Notes: generated by a model not told the origin, from the sequence alone. 64,000 nucleotides of DNA from Herbiconiux sp. (GCF_004297105.1 NZ_SCVE01000012.1:186001-250000), one strand, 5' to 3'. Positions 7,947 to 17,072 are shown, numbered from the stretch's first letter. Translations and numbers: made by a program.

Positions 7947-9316
7947 CGGTCTCCGTCTGAGGTCGGTACGGGGGCAGGTGCGGGGGCGGCAGCCGGGGCG
8001 GGTGCGGCCGGGTGGGTGGGCATCGTGACCGCGGCGACGGGCAGTACGGCGCGCACCCGCCAGCCGCGGCTTCCGGCAGGCCCCGTCTCGACCCGCCCAC
8101 CGTAGACGGCCACGCGCTCGCGCATGCCGATGATGCCGCGGCCCGAGCCGGCCGACGGCGCACCGCGACCGGGATCGATCCCGTCGTCGCTCACCTCGAT
8201 GGTGATGCCGCCCGAATCGTACGCGAGAACGACATCCACCGCCGTCACCTGCACGGCGTAGCGCAGCGCATTCGTGAGCGCCTCCTGGAGCACGCGGAAG
8301 ACGGTGAGCTGCAGCACCGGATCGGCGGGCGGGTCCCCGTGCACGGTGTAGCGAACGGGAAGGCCTGCGGCGCGGAACGAGGCGATGAGCTCGGGCAGCT
8401 CGCTCACCCCGGGCTGGGGCGCGAGCGCGGCATCCGCTGCCCCCGGCGCCTCGGTGAGCACGCCGAGCGAGCGTCGCACGTCGGCGAGAGCGCGCCGGGC
8501 CGTGATGCCGGTCTGGCGCACGGCCTCGCGCGCGGTCTCGGGTGAGCGGTCGAGGCTCGCTTCTGCCCCGTCGGAGAGCGCCACGATCACGGTGAGGCTG
8601 TGCGCCACGATGTCGTGCATCTCCCGGGCGATGCGCGCCCGTTCGGCCGCCGCCGCGAGCTGCGCCCGCTGGTCGCGTTCGCGCGCGAGCTGGGCCGCCC
8701 GGTCGAGGAGTGCCTGGATGTAGCGCCGACGGTTACCGAAGGTGATGCCCACGAGGGTGGCGATCACGAACACGAGGGCGGAGAGCACCGCGTTGCCGAT
8801 ATTGCCCGCCAGGTCGTCGGGCGAGTAGATGAGCAACGACCCGGTGCTGGCGGCCACAGCGATGGCGACCCAGATCCAGGCCGAGCGCGCCGTGCGGTAG
8901 ACCGCGAGGGCGTAGAGCGCGAACATCATGGGCAGCCCGTCCGCCTGCGAGGCGGGGCTGATCGGCACGAGCAGCGCCACCGCGCAGATGGTGGCGGTGA
9001 TCACCGGCACGTGCCGCCGGAACAGCAGGCCGACGCTCACCGCCGCCGTGACGTAGAGGGCGGCCCCCGCGAAGATCGGACTGCTCCGCACGGGGTCGTC
9101 GCCCCAGGGCGCCGCCCCCATGACCGTGAGCACGAAGAGCACGAGCGAGGCGATGCCGACCGGCACCGCGTACGCCGCGGCGATCAGGCTGTCGAGCAGC
9201 CACGGATGCCTGGTGAAGAACGAGCGGATGAACCCCGGCGGTTTGGGCAGACGCAGATCCTCGGCGCCGGACGGGAAGGCCGGCGCCGAGGACGTGGTCT
9301 GTGGAGCCGAGGTCAG
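7943..9316 (-). CDS. Sensor histidine kinase (HisKA_3 type), apparent CTG start
   Basis: Membrane kinase with about five to six N-terminal TM segments, a HisKA_3 box with His234 in REMHDIVAHSLTV, and an HATPase domain ending GSGRGIIGMRERV. It pairs with the adjacent response regulator. There is no ATG, GTG or TTG in frame between the permease stop and the first TM segments. A CTG at 9314-9316 overlaps the permease TGA as CTGA, and a strong Shine-Dalgarno GGAGGGA (9320-9326) sits five bases upstream of it, giving 457 residues. A GTG about 17 codons further up, inside the permease gene, is the less likely alternative. Confidence 0.87.
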   Translation of the reverse strand: MTSAPQTTSSAPAFPSGAEDLRLPKPPGFIRSFFTRHPWLLDSLIAAAYAVPVGIASLVLFVLTVMGAAPWGDDPVRSSPIFAGAALYVTAAVSVGLLFRRHVPVITATICAVALLVPISPASQADGLPMMFALYALAVYRTARSAWIWVAIAVAASTGSLLIYSPDDLAGNIGNAVLSALVFVIATLVGITFGNRRRYIQALLDRAAQLARERDQRAQLAAAAERARIAREMHDIVAHSLTVIVALSDGAEASLDRSPETAREAVRQTGITARRALADVRRSLGVLTEAPGAADAALAPQPGVSELPELIASFRAAGLPVRYTVHGDPPADPVLQLTVFRVLQEALTNALRYAVQVTAVDVVLAYDSGGITIEVSDDGIDPGRGAPSAGSGRGIIGMRERVAVYGGRVETGPAGSRGWRVRAVLPVAAVTMPTHPAAPAPAAAPAPAPVPTSDGDR

Positions 9317-10134
9317 GCGTCCCTCCGTTTCAGCAGCACGGCGGCGGGAACCGCGAACACCGTGACCCACCCGAGCATAACCAGCACGGCCTGCCAGGGC
9401 TCGAAGATGTCGCTGCCGAAGAAGAGGCCCTGGCCCACCGAGCCGGGCAGCCACTGGCCGAGCACGGTCGACCAGTCGGCCACGATGAAGCTCAGCACGC
9501 TCGGCACCACGAGCAGCAGGCCGACGGCCGCAGCGATGCCGGCGGCGGTGTGGCGGAGCAGGGCTCCGATGAAGAAGGCGACGAGACCGACGAGGGCCAG
9601 GTAGCCGGCGCCGCCCACGAGGTGGGCCCAGACATCCGGGTCACCGAGGTCGGAGGTGATGCCCTTCGAGTCGAGCATCGGCCAGGTCACCGCGTAGGCC
9701 GCGATGATGGCGAGGAGGCCCACCACGAAGGTGCTCACGCCGAACACGAGCGCTTTCGCCCAGAGCACGGGCAGGCGCTTGGGTACTGCGGTGAGGCTCG
9801 AGCGGATCTGCCCGGTGCCGTACTCCCCGCTGATCACCAGCACGCCCAGCACCGCGATCACGAGCTGGTTGAAGATCAGCCCGATGCTCGCGGCGAACAC
9901 AGCGGTCTGTGCGGCTCCTTGGCTGGGGTCGCCGAAGCGGTCCTGGCTGAGCACCATCAGCGCGCCCATGCCGATCTGCAGGGCGAACAGGATGGCCCAG
10001 ATCCAGACGGTGGAGCGCAGGGTGGTGAGCTTGATCCACTCGCTCCTCAGCACTCCCGAGAAGCGCAGGCGCGCATCCGCAACCGGGCGGAGCGTGGCGC
10101 GGGCCACGACGGGGGTCTCGACGGCGGCGGTCAT
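9313..10134 (-). CDS. ABC-2 type transporter permease
   Basis: A 273-residue integral membrane protein with about six TM segments, beginning MTAAVETPVVARATLRP and carrying the SEWIKLTTLRSTVW entry helix typical of ABC-2 permeases of the bacitracin/multidrug exporter group. The substrate is unknown. ATG overlaps the ATPase stop (ATGA). The 3' end contains the Shine-Dalgarno of the following kinase gene, so membrane subunit and sensor are coupled. Confidence 0.88.
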   Translation of the reverse strand: MTAAVETPVVARATLRPVADARLRFSGVLRSEWIKLTTLRSTVWIWAILFALQIGMGALMVLSQDRFGDPSQGAAQTAVFAASIGLIFNQLVIAVLGVLVISGEYGTGQIRSSLTAVPKRLPVLWAKALVFGVSTFVVGLLAIIAAYAVTWPMLDSKGITSDLGDPDVWAHLVGGAGYLALVGLVAFFIGALLRHTAAGIAAAVGLLLVVPSVLSFIVADWSTVLGQWLPGSVGQGLFFGSDIFEPWQAVLVMLGWVTVFAVPAAVLLKRRDA

Positions 10135-11072
10135 CGAGCCACCTCCTCGGCGAGCGGCGCGGCATCCGGGGTGACGGCTGTGCGGTACTCCACTTCGTCG
10201 CGGGTGAGCTGCATGTAGGCGTCTTCGAGTGAACCGCTGATGGTGGTGAGCTCGTGCAGGGCGACACCGATCGAGAGCGCGGCGTCGCCGATCACCTCGG
10301 CGCCGAGCCCGCGTACCTCGATGGTGTCGGCCGCGACACCGGTGACGGTGACGTCGGGCTGCGTGAGCCGGCGGGCCACGTCGTCGATGCGCGGGCTGCG
10401 CACCCGCACGAACGTCTGAGTGGAGCCGACGATGTCGGCCACCGTGGAGTCGGCCACGATGCGGCCCTTGCCGAGCACGATGATGTGGTCGGCCGTGACG
10501 GCCATCTCGCTCATCAGGTGGCTCGAGAGCAGCACGGTGCGACCCTCGGCGGCGAGCTGCCGAACGAAGCCGCGCACCCAGAGCACGCCCTCCGGGTCGA
10601 GACCGTTCACGGGCTCGTCGAGGATGAGCGTGGCCGGGTCGCCGAGCAGCGCGGCAGCGAGACCGAGGCGCTGACCCATCCCGAGCGAGAAGCCGCCGAC
10701 GCGTTTGCGGGCGACGGTGTGCAGGCCGGTGAGGTCGATCACCTCGTCGACGCGGCGGGTGGGGATGCCGTGGGTCGCCGCGATGCCGCGCAGGTGGTTG
10801 CGGGCGCTGCGGCCGGTGTGCACGGCCTTCGCCTCGAGCAGGGCGCCCACCTCGTGGAGGGGCGAACGGTGCTCGGCGTAGGGCTTGCCGTTGACGAGCA
10901 CTCGGCCCTGGGTGGGGCGGTCGAGCCCCACGATCATGCGCATGGTGGTGGACTTGCCGGCGCCGTTGGGGCCGAGGAATCCGGTCACCTGTCCGGGTCG
11001 CACGGTGAAGCTCACGTCGTTCACGGCGGTGCGGGCACCGTAGCGTTTGGTCAGGGAAGTCGCCTCGATCAT
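10131..11072 (-). CDS. ABC transporter ATP-binding protein
   Basis: A 313-residue ATPase of the drug/bacitracin exporter (DrrA/BcrA) group. Walker A is GPNGAGKST near 35-43, the signature region FSLGMGQRLGLA is the usual LSxGQ variant of this group, and Walker B is LILDEPVNGLD. ATG with AGGAG upstream. It heads the operon ATPase-permease-kinase-regulator, a layout known for sensing and expelling cell-envelope-active compounds. That role here is inferred from layout only. Confidence 0.92.
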   Translation of the reverse strand: MIEATSLTKRYGARTAVNDVSFTVRPGQVTGFLGPNGAGKSTTMRMIVGLDRPTQGRVLVNGKPYAEHRSPLHEVGALLEAKAVHTGRSARNHLRGIAATHGIPTRRVDEVIDLTGLHTVARKRVGGFSLGMGQRLGLAAALLGDPATLILDEPVNGLDPEGVLWVRGFVRQLAAEGRTVLLSSHLMSEMAVTADHIIVLGKGRIVADSTVADIVGSTQTFVRVRSPRIDDVARRLTQPDVTVTGVAADTIEVRGLGAEVIGDAALSIGVALHELTTISGSLEDAYMQLTRDEVEYRTAVTPDAAPLAEEVAR

Positions 11073-11212
11073 GGGTTCTCCTGTGGTGTGATGGGCGCTC
11101 TCTGCGCCACATCTCCACGCTACGGATGCAGCCCTCCCGCCTCATCCGCCCCAGGTGCCGCCTCGGCCCGCCGCTCTACTCCCCCAGTAGTACCGAGGTA
11201 CCACCGCCCTCA

Positions 11213-11274
11213 TCGCGACTCGCCAAAAAACGGTCTCGAACCTGGGTTTTGGACCGTTTTTTGGCGAGTCGCGA
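11213..11274. terminator. 23-bp perfect inverted repeat after acyl-CoA oxidase
   Basis: Arms 11213-11235 and 11252-11274 pair perfectly (23 bp) around a 16-nt loop, with an A6 run in one arm and a T6 run in the other. It starts five bases after the stop of the minus-strand acyl-CoA oxidase gene. A rho-independent terminator is the simplest reading, but the stem is far longer than termination needs. Confidence 0.8.
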
Positions 11275-11279
11275 GGAGG

Positions 11280-13451
11280 TCAGGGGCGCTTGGGCTTCTT
11301 CTCCGGGGAAGGGAGGGTTCCCGCGGCGCGGGCCTCGCGGTAGTAGTCGCGCGCCTCGGTCTGGCGGGCCTTCTCGGCGCCCGTGGCGATGGCGGCGCGC
11401 ACGTGCTCGGGGCCGTAGCCGAAGGCCTTCACGAGGTCCTGCGCGTGGGGCCGGATGCGCGCCGCCAGGCGCTCGGTGTAGAGTCCCACTGCCTGGGCCC
11501 GCTTCGGCGAGAGGCGGCCGTTCATCAGGTACCAGGCGAGGTGCTTCTCCACGAGACCGAGTCCGAAGAGGTCGCGCAGCCAGGTGAGCACGACCCGCGT
11601 GCCGTCGTCCATGCCGGATGTCAGCCCCGCCTCGCCCTCGAGCGCCTCGGTGAACGCCTCCCACTGCAGCAGTTCCGCGTGGGCGCGCGCCGCCTCGATG
11701 ATCTGAGCCTGGTGCAGGTTGAAGAGGTCGGCCGCATCCTTCTTCGAGAGCTTCGACGCCGGGCGCAGAGCACCGGCGATCTCGGCCACCATCGTCTCGA
11801 CCCGGTCGGTGAGCAGCTGACGCTGAGCGGATGCCTCGCGCAGCTGTCCGACGGAGCGCGCGGTCGATCCGAGGTCGGCCACGCGCTGCGCCAGCGAGCG
11901 GAGTCCGCTGCTGTTCACCGTGCGGTCGGCGGCCTGCTCCACCACATAGCGGGCGAGCACACCGAAGTCGGCCTTGGCGAAGCGGCGGCTGTAGTCGCTG
12001 AGCAGACGCTTGGCCACGAGCTGCAGCAGCACGTGGTTGTCCCCCTCGAACGTGGCGTAGATGTCGAGGTCGGCGCGCAGGCCGACGAGGCGGTTCTCGG
12101 CGAGGAAGCCTGCCCCGCCGCAGGCTTCCCGGGCCTCCTGCAACGTCTCGAGCGCATGCCACGTGCTCAGGGGCTTGAGCGCGGCGGCCAGGGTCTCGAG
12201 ATCCTGACGGTCTTCGTCGGTGTCTGCGGCCCCGGAGAACACCTGATCGAACTTCGTGAGCAGCTGCTCGTGCGCGAAGCTCGCGGCATAGGTGGTGGCC
12301 AGCTTGGGGATGAGCCTCTTCTGGTGCAGCTGATAGTCGAGCAGCACCTCTTCGTCGGTATCGCTGCCGGCCGTGAACTGTCGGCGCTCGTTGCCGTAGG
12401 TGATGGCGATGGTGAGCGCGATCTTCGCCGCGGCGACGGATGCGCCATCCAGCGACACCCGGCCCTGCACGAGCGTGCCCAGCATCGTGAAGAATCGGCG
12501 GCCGGGGCTCTCGATGCTGGAGGAGTAGGTGCCGTCCTCGGCCACGTCGCCGTAGCGGTTCAGCAGGTTGGCGCGCGGGATGCGCACGTCGGTGAAGTGC
12601 AGGCGGCCGTTGTCGATGCCGTTGAGTCCACCCTTCAGGCCGTCGTCCTCTCCCCCGACACCGGGCAGGAAGTCGCCTGTGGCTGCATCCCGGATCGGCA
12701 CGTAGAAGGCGTGCACGCCGTGGTTGACGTTCTTGGTGACGAGTTGGGCGAACACCACGGCCGCGATGCCGTCTTTGGCCGCGTTGCCCAGGTAGTCCTT
12801 CCAGGCACCGCGGAACGGGGTGTCGAGCACGAACTCCTGGGTGGCCTCGTCGTAGGTGGCCGTGGTGCCGATGGCCGCGACATCCGACCCGTGGCCCGTC
12901 TCGGTCATGGCGAAGGCGCCGGGCACCTCGAGGCTCATGATGCCGGGCAGGAAGGTGTCGTGGTGGTACTGCGTGCCGAGGTGCAGAACCGCGGCACCGA
13001 AGAGACCCCACTGAACCCCCGACTTGATCTGCAGCGACGGATCCGCGGTGACGAGCTCCTCGAAGCCCGCGATGTTGCCACCGTGGTCGTCTTCGCCGCC
13101 GAGCGACTTCGGGAACGCCCGGTGCACCTGCCCGTTCTCGACCAGCAGCTTCAGCTGGCCGAACACGCGCTCGCGGTGCTCAGGGTAGGTCTGACCTTCG
13201 ACGCGCTGCAGCTCGGGGCGCGCCGTCAGCTCACGGGCGCCGAGCCGAACGGCGGCCCACGTGCCGAGGAGATACTCGCCGAGCCACTCGACGTCGGTGC
13301 GGGCGACGACCACGTCGTTCGTGCTCGCGCGGCGGTCACCGGCGCCTGCGGATGCTGCACCGCGCTTCAGGACGCGTGCCGAATCGTCGAGCTCTTTCTC
13401 GATCTCCTGCGCTTCGTTCGTGGGGTTGCTGGTGTCGACCGTGTCCGTCAT
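11280..13451 (-). CDS. Acyl-CoA oxidase/dehydrogenase
   Basis: A 723-residue flavoenzyme of the acyl-CoA oxidase family, first step of fatty acid beta-oxidation. Seen: FAMTETGHGSDVAAIGTTATYD (FAD/substrate region), NVNHGVHAFYVPIRD, and RRFFTMLGTLVQGRVSLDG, with the acyl-CoA dehydrogenase C-terminal helical domain after. The length fits acyl-CoA oxidases (about 650-720) rather than acyl-CoA dehydrogenases (about 390). ATG 13451 is supported by TAGCGT at -12 to -7. Single gene followed by a large hairpin. Confidence 0.88.
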   Translation of the reverse strand: MTDTVDTSNPTNEAQEIEKELDDSARVLKRGAASAGAGDRRASTNDVVVARTDVEWLGEYLLGTWAAVRLGARELTARPELQRVEGQTYPEHRERVFGQLKLLVENGQVHRAFPKSLGGEDDHGGNIAGFEELVTADPSLQIKSGVQWGLFGAAVLHLGTQYHHDTFLPGIMSLEVPGAFAMTETGHGSDVAAIGTTATYDEATQEFVLDTPFRGAWKDYLGNAAKDGIAAVVFAQLVTKNVNHGVHAFYVPIRDAATGDFLPGVGGEDDGLKGGLNGIDNGRLHFTDVRIPRANLLNRYGDVAEDGTYSSSIESPGRRFFTMLGTLVQGRVSLDGASVAAAKIALTIAITYGNERRQFTAGSDTDEEVLLDYQLHQKRLIPKLATTYAASFAHEQLLTKFDQVFSGAADTDEDRQDLETLAAALKPLSTWHALETLQEAREACGGAGFLAENRLVGLRADLDIYATFEGDNHVLLQLVAKRLLSDYSRRFAKADFGVLARYVVEQAADRTVNSSGLRSLAQRVADLGSTARSVGQLREASAQRQLLTDRVETMVAEIAGALRPASKLSKKDAADLFNLHQAQIIEAARAHAELLQWEAFTEALEGEAGLTSGMDDGTRVVLTWLRDLFGLGLVEKHLAWYLMNGRLSPKRAQAVGLYTERLAARIRPHAQDLVKAFGYGPEHVRAAIATGAEKARQTEARDYYREARAAGTLPSPEKKPKRP

Positions 13452-13552
13452 GCCTCCACGCTAGAACTCGGTACGGGGACGCGGAAATGTCCCGTTCGCG
13501 GCCTACAACTCCGCCCGCCGACGCCTGGCGGGCGACTGTCGGGTTCCCACAG

Positions 13553-14797
13553 TCAGGAGCGGGTTTCGAGTGACGAGTGAGACAAAGCAGGGGAGGGCGA
13601 ATCCGATCGCCGTGCCCGGGCGACGTCGATCAGAGCGAACAGGATGGCGGCCACGGCGAGCACGCCGAGGAGCGGCGCCATGATGTCGACCGCGACACCG
13701 AGACCGAGCGCTGTGGCGAGCGCGCCGGCACCCACCGCCGTGAGCGCCTGAAGCAGGTAGGAGAACAAGTAGACCAGCGAGAGAGTACCCCCGCGATGGC
13801 GCACGGGTGCCGCCTTGTTGATGAGGCCGAGGCCGCCGGTGAAGGCGAAGGAGTAGCCGATGCCACCCACGATGCACCAGGCGAAGAAGAGCGGCAGCGA
13901 TCCCCAGGCTGCTGCGCCGGCCATGACGAGCAGGCCGCCCAGCGACAGGATGCCGCCCACCACGATCGACACGTGCGCCGGCACCCCGCGCAAGAAGAGG
14001 GCGGTCATCCCGATCGCGATCGACGAGACGCCGAGCAGAGCACCGATCACGAGCAGATCGGTGGTGCCGGTGAGTTCACGGGCCATCTGGGCGCCGAGCG
14101 AGAGGAAGATCGCGCCCACGCTGTAGGCCACCGACACCGAGAGCACTGCGGCGATGAAGGCGAGCAGCATGCCCCGCGGCATCCGGATGGCTTTCGGCTT
14201 CCAGCTCGGTGCGCCGAGCCCCGCCGTGTCTGACGGCGTGAGTCCGACCGCCACGAACACGAGTGCGGCGACGACGAAGAGCACGGCGAACGAGAGCACC
14301 AGCGGGAACGGTGCGTATTGCGCCAGGAAGCCGGAGAGGATGAGGGCGACGGTGAGCCCCGTGGCGGTCGACGCCGTGGTGAGGGTGCTCGCGACGCGGG
14401 GGTTCGGCGAGGTGTTGTTCTCGACCAGGGCCGCACTGGCGGCGCCAAGGGCGAAACCGGTTCCCAGGCCTTGGAGGATTCGGCCGGCGAAGAGCCAGCC
14501 GACATTCGGCGCCAGCGCGAACACCGCCGCCGCGATCGCGATCAGCGCGACGCCGAGCAGCATCGCGCGGCGTCGGCCGATGCTGTCGGAGAGGCCACCG
14601 AAGAACAGCAGAACGATCAGCAGGGCGAGCGGATAGGCGCCGAACACGGAGGTGGTGACCACCGCGGGCAGGTGCCACTCGGCGGCATACACCGGGTACA
14701 GCACGCTCGGCGCCCCGCTGGCCCAGAGGCAGAGGGCGAGCACGGCCGCCGCCGACCAGAACGTGCCCCGCCGGGCGAAGCGCCACGAATTCGTCAT
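13553..14797 (-). CDS. MFS transporter
   Basis: A 414-residue, 12-TM major facilitator protein. The motif A region reads GGLSDSIGRRRAM after TM2 and motif C-like glycines occur in TM5, as in drug/proton antiporters. It is divergent from an HxlR regulator, a common arrangement for efflux pumps under redox or drug-responsive control. ATG 14797 has TAGGGT at -12 to -7 (leaderless). The exported substrate cannot be told. Confidence 0.87.
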   Translation of the reverse strand: MTNSWRFARRGTFWSAAAVLALCLWASGAPSVLYPVYAAEWHLPAVVTTSVFGAYPLALLIVLLFFGGLSDSIGRRRAMLLGVALIAIAAAVFALAPNVGWLFAGRILQGLGTGFALGAASAALVENNTSPNPRVASTLTTASTATGLTVALILSGFLAQYAPFPLVLSFAVLFVVAALVFVAVGLTPSDTAGLGAPSWKPKAIRMPRGMLLAFIAAVLSVSVAYSVGAIFLSLGAQMARELTGTTDLLVIGALLGVSSIAIGMTALFLRGVPAHVSIVVGGILSLGGLLVMAGAAAWGSLPLFFAWCIVGGIGYSFAFTGGLGLINKAAPVRHRGGTLSLVYLFSYLLQALTAVGAGALATALGLGVAVDIMAPLLGVLAVAAILFALIDVARARRSDSPSPALSHSSLETRS

Positions 14798-14803
14798 GGG
14801 GCG

Positions 14804-14856
14804 ACCCTAATCGCTCTGAGTTGGAATTTCCAATTTAGATGCGATCGTCGTACTCT
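14804..14856. promoter_or_regulatory. Divergent leaderless promoters with a shared palindromic operator
   Basis: The palindrome TTGGAATTTCCAA at 14821-14833 has 6-bp arms around one base. It sits in the -35 zone of both -10 boxes: TAGGGT for the MFS gene (minus, 14804-14809) and TACTCT for hxlR (plus, 14851-14856). It is the obvious operator for the HxlR protein. Confidence 0.65.
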
Positions 14857-14862
14857 GTGGGC

Positions 14863-15366
14863 ATGAACGAGATCGTGGACACCGCCGTCGACGCCGCCTC
14901 CGCCGCTGCGTCAGCCGACCTCGTCGCGCGCTGCCAGATCGTGCGCACCCTCGACATCGTGGGCGAGAAGTGGTCGCTGCTGATCGTGCGAGACGCTTTC
15001 CGGGGGCGCACCCGCTTCTCCGAGTTCCGTGACTCGCTCGGGGCGCCGAGCGACATCCTCTCGAACCGCCTGGCGAAGCTGGTCGACGCCGGGGTTCTCG
15101 AGAAGCGCGGCTACCGTGACCCGGGTTCGCGCGAGCGGTTCAGCTACCACCTCACCGAGAGCGGGCAGGGCCTGTCGATCGTGCTGGGCGCCCTCGTGCA
15201 GTGGGGCGACACGTACAACCCGTACGCGGGTGGCGCGTCCTCCCGCGTGGTCGACGCGGCGAGCGGCGAGCCCGCGCGCCTCGAGTTCGTGCGGCCCGAT
15301 GGGGCCGTGGTGCAGCCCGACGCCGTGGCGATCGTGCCGGGCCCGGCGGCCCGAACCGCCTGGTGA
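14863..15366 (+). CDS. HxlR-family winged-helix regulator
   Basis: A 167-residue MarR-fold regulator: CQIVRTLDIVGEKWSLLIVRD then FSEFRDSLGAPSDILSNRLAKLVDAG then the wing RERFSYHLTE, all standard HxlR (residues about 26-100). A C-terminal segment of about 60 residues follows. ATG 14863 is favoured over 14839 because TACTCT lies exactly at -12 to -7. It probably controls the divergent MFS gene and itself. Confidence 0.9.
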   Translation: MNEIVDTAVDAASAAASADLVARCQIVRTLDIVGEKWSLLIVRDAFRGRTRFSEFRDSLGAPSDILSNRLAKLVDAGVLEKRGYRDPGSRERFSYHLTESGQGLSIVLGALVQWGDTYNPYAGGASSRVVDAASGEPARLEFVRPDGAVVQPDAVAIVPGPAARTAW

Positions 15367-15372
15367 GTGCCC

Positions 15373-15495
15373 ATCCGTCAGTTCGCGCCCTCCGGGCCAC
15401 GTCGTGGGTCCGCACCTGCCGGACCCCGCCACCCACTTCCCGATCCGTCAGTTCGCGCCCCAAGAACTGCCCCTGAGGGCCACAACTGACGGATC
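15373..15495. repeat. ATCCGTCAGTT repeats between convergent genes
   Basis: ATCCGTCAGTTCGCGCCC occurs twice as a direct repeat (15373-15390, 15443-15460). The second copy pairs with an inverted copy, AACTGACGGATC at 15484-15495, giving 12-bp arms around 30 nt. The element fills the gap between hxlR and the acyltransferase gene. It shares GATCCGTCA with the hairpin at 27.3 kb. Confidence 0.75.
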
Positions 15496-15509
15496 CGCCG
15501 ATGGCCGGA

Positions 15510-16241
15510 TCAGATCGGGTCGCCCGCGCCCGACTCGGGATCGTTGCGGCGCATGGCGCGCTTGACGCGCTCCACCACGGAGGCGGCCGGCGGCTCGTTG
15601 TAGGTGCCCGCGAGTTCCTGGCCCGACATCGCGCCGATCGCGCTCATCACGTCTTCGGTCAGCCGCCGCCGCGCTCGGGCCGACGAGGCATCGCCGTAGC
15701 TCGCCGCGTCGATCGGCTCGCCGAACTGAATCGAGACAGGGCGGATGCGCGGCACCGTCGTGTCGACCGGCAACAGCTCCTGGGTGCCGCTGAGAGCGAC
15801 GGGCACGATGGGGCATCCGGTGGTCAGGGCCAGCCAGGCCACGCCGGTGCGGCCTCGGTACAGGCGCCCGTCGCGAGAACGGGTTCCCTCGGGATAGATC
15901 GCGAACGCGCCGCCCGCGTCGAGCACTTCGCGGCCGCGCTCGAGCGAGTCCTGGGCGGCGGTCGCGCTGGATCGATCGACCGGGATGGCTCCGATGGACT
16001 CGAAGAAGGAACGCGAGACGCGGCCCTTCATGCCCTCGCCGGTGAAGTACTCCGCCTTCGCGAGGAAGCGCACATCGCGCGGGGCGATGAGCGTGATCAC
16101 GACGCTGTCGATGAAGCTGAGATGGTTGCTGGCGAACAGCACGGGACCTTCGAGCGGCACGTTCTGCCGTCCGGTCACCGTGGGCCGGTAGACGACGCGG
16201 GCGATCGGCCGCACGACTCCCCTGGCCACAGTCTTGAACAT
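15510..16241 (-). CDS. 1-acyl-sn-glycerol-3-phosphate acyltransferase family protein
   Basis: A 243-residue PlsC-type acyltransferase making phosphatidic acid or a related lipid. The catalytic NHxxxxD motif reads SNHLSFIDSV (about 38-47) and the phosphate-binding motif is YPEGTRSRDG. ATG 16241 has GGGGG upstream. The long open frame upstream of it is read through the divergent DUF3105 gene and is not coding. Actinobacteria carry several paralogues, so the acyl acceptor is uncertain. Confidence 0.9.
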   Translation of the reverse strand: MFKTVARGVVRPIARVVYRPTVTGRQNVPLEGPVLFASNHLSFIDSVVITLIAPRDVRFLAKAEYFTGEGMKGRVSRSFFESIGAIPVDRSSATAAQDSLERGREVLDAGGAFAIYPEGTRSRDGRLYRGRTGVAWLALTTGCPIVPVALSGTQELLPVDTTVPRIRPVSIQFGEPIDAASYGDASSARARRRLTEDVMSAIGAMSGQELAGTYNEPPAASVVERVKRAMRRNDPESGAGDPI

Positions 16242-16367
16242 CCCCCGATCTTCACACGAGGGGTATTCCGCTGCGGGTATGCATTCACACCGATTGCACA
16301 GACATGGATCTCCCAGGCATCCTAGGAATAGTTGTCGCTTCAACTCCTGATTTCCGCCGATACCGAA

Positions 16368-17072
16368 ATGAGAGCCGTGCCCTCCGACTCCCCCTCCTCG
16401 ATCCCGCCGAAAGCCAAAGACCAGGCGAAGAAGCTCACCGTCAAGCAGGAGCGCGATGCGCGCCGTGCCGAGAAGGTCGCTGCGATGGTGGCGGAGCAGA
16501 AGCGCCAGCAGCGCAATCGCCGTTTCGCCTGGATCGGCGGCAGCGTGGCGGGGGTGCTCGTCATAGGGCTCGTGATCGGCTTCGTGGTGTCGAGCGCGAA
16601 GCCGCAGGTCGACCCCGCGTCGATCTCGATCGGCGACCTCAAGACCTACTCCGGGCTCACCTCGAACCACGTCACGGGCACGGTCGACTACGCACAGACC
16701 CCACCCGCCGGCGGCGACCACGCGGGCGTCTGGCTGAACTGCGGCGTGTACAGCGAGGCCGTTCCGAACGAGAACGCGGTGCACGCGCTCGAGCACGGCT
16801 CCGTGTGGGTCACCTACGATCCGGCGGTGATCGATGAGGCAGGGGTGCAGAAGATCCGCTCCCAGCTGCCCGACACCTACGTCGTCGTCTCGCCCTACCC
16901 CGGCCTCCCGTCGCCCGTCGTCGCATCGGCGTGGGGCAACCAGGTGTTCATGGACTCGCCCGACGACGAGCGTCTCGGCGAGTTCGTGCAGAAGTTCTGG
17001 CGGTCCAACGACGCACCCGAGCCCGGCGCAGCCTGCACCGGCGGACTCGATGCACCCGGCAAGGTGGCCTGA
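16368..17072 (+). CDS. DUF3105 membrane-anchored protein
   Basis: About 234 residues: a Lys/Arg/Glu-rich cytoplasmic helix (about 15-45), one TM segment (WIGGSVAGVLVIGLVIGFVV) and an outside DUF3105 domain with HAGVWLNCGVY, the signature HALEHGSVWVTYDP, and a late Cys. DUF3105 has no settled function; the His-rich signature and two Cys suggest metal or redox chemistry. ATG 16368 is chosen, but TTG 16332 and GTG 16377 cannot be excluded because no start has a good Shine-Dalgarno. Five bases separate it from the DUF305 gene. Confidence 0.8.
   Translation: MRAVPSDSPSSIPPKAKDQAKKLTVKQERDARRAEKVAAMVAEQKRQQRNRRFAWIGGSVAGVLVIGLVIGFVVSSAKPQVDPASISIGDLKTYSGLTSNHVTGTVDYAQTPPAGGDHAGVWLNCGVYSEAVPNENAVHALEHGSVWVTYDPAVIDEAGVQKIRSQLPDTYVVVSPYPGLPSPVVASAWGNQVFMDSPDDERLGEFVQKFWRSNDAPEPGAACTGGLDAPGKVA

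Noticed and set aside
6325..8163. Single 612-residue protein fusing the GH114 domain to an upstream region
   Set aside because: Residues before the lipoprotein signal are read antisense-like through the response regulator and kinase genes; the signal peptide and TAGCAT box set the start at 7200.
10254..13580. 1108-residue plus-strand ORF
   Set aside because: It is antisense to the ABC ATPase and acyl-CoA oxidase genes, which have clear domains. Long antisense frames are expected at this GC content.
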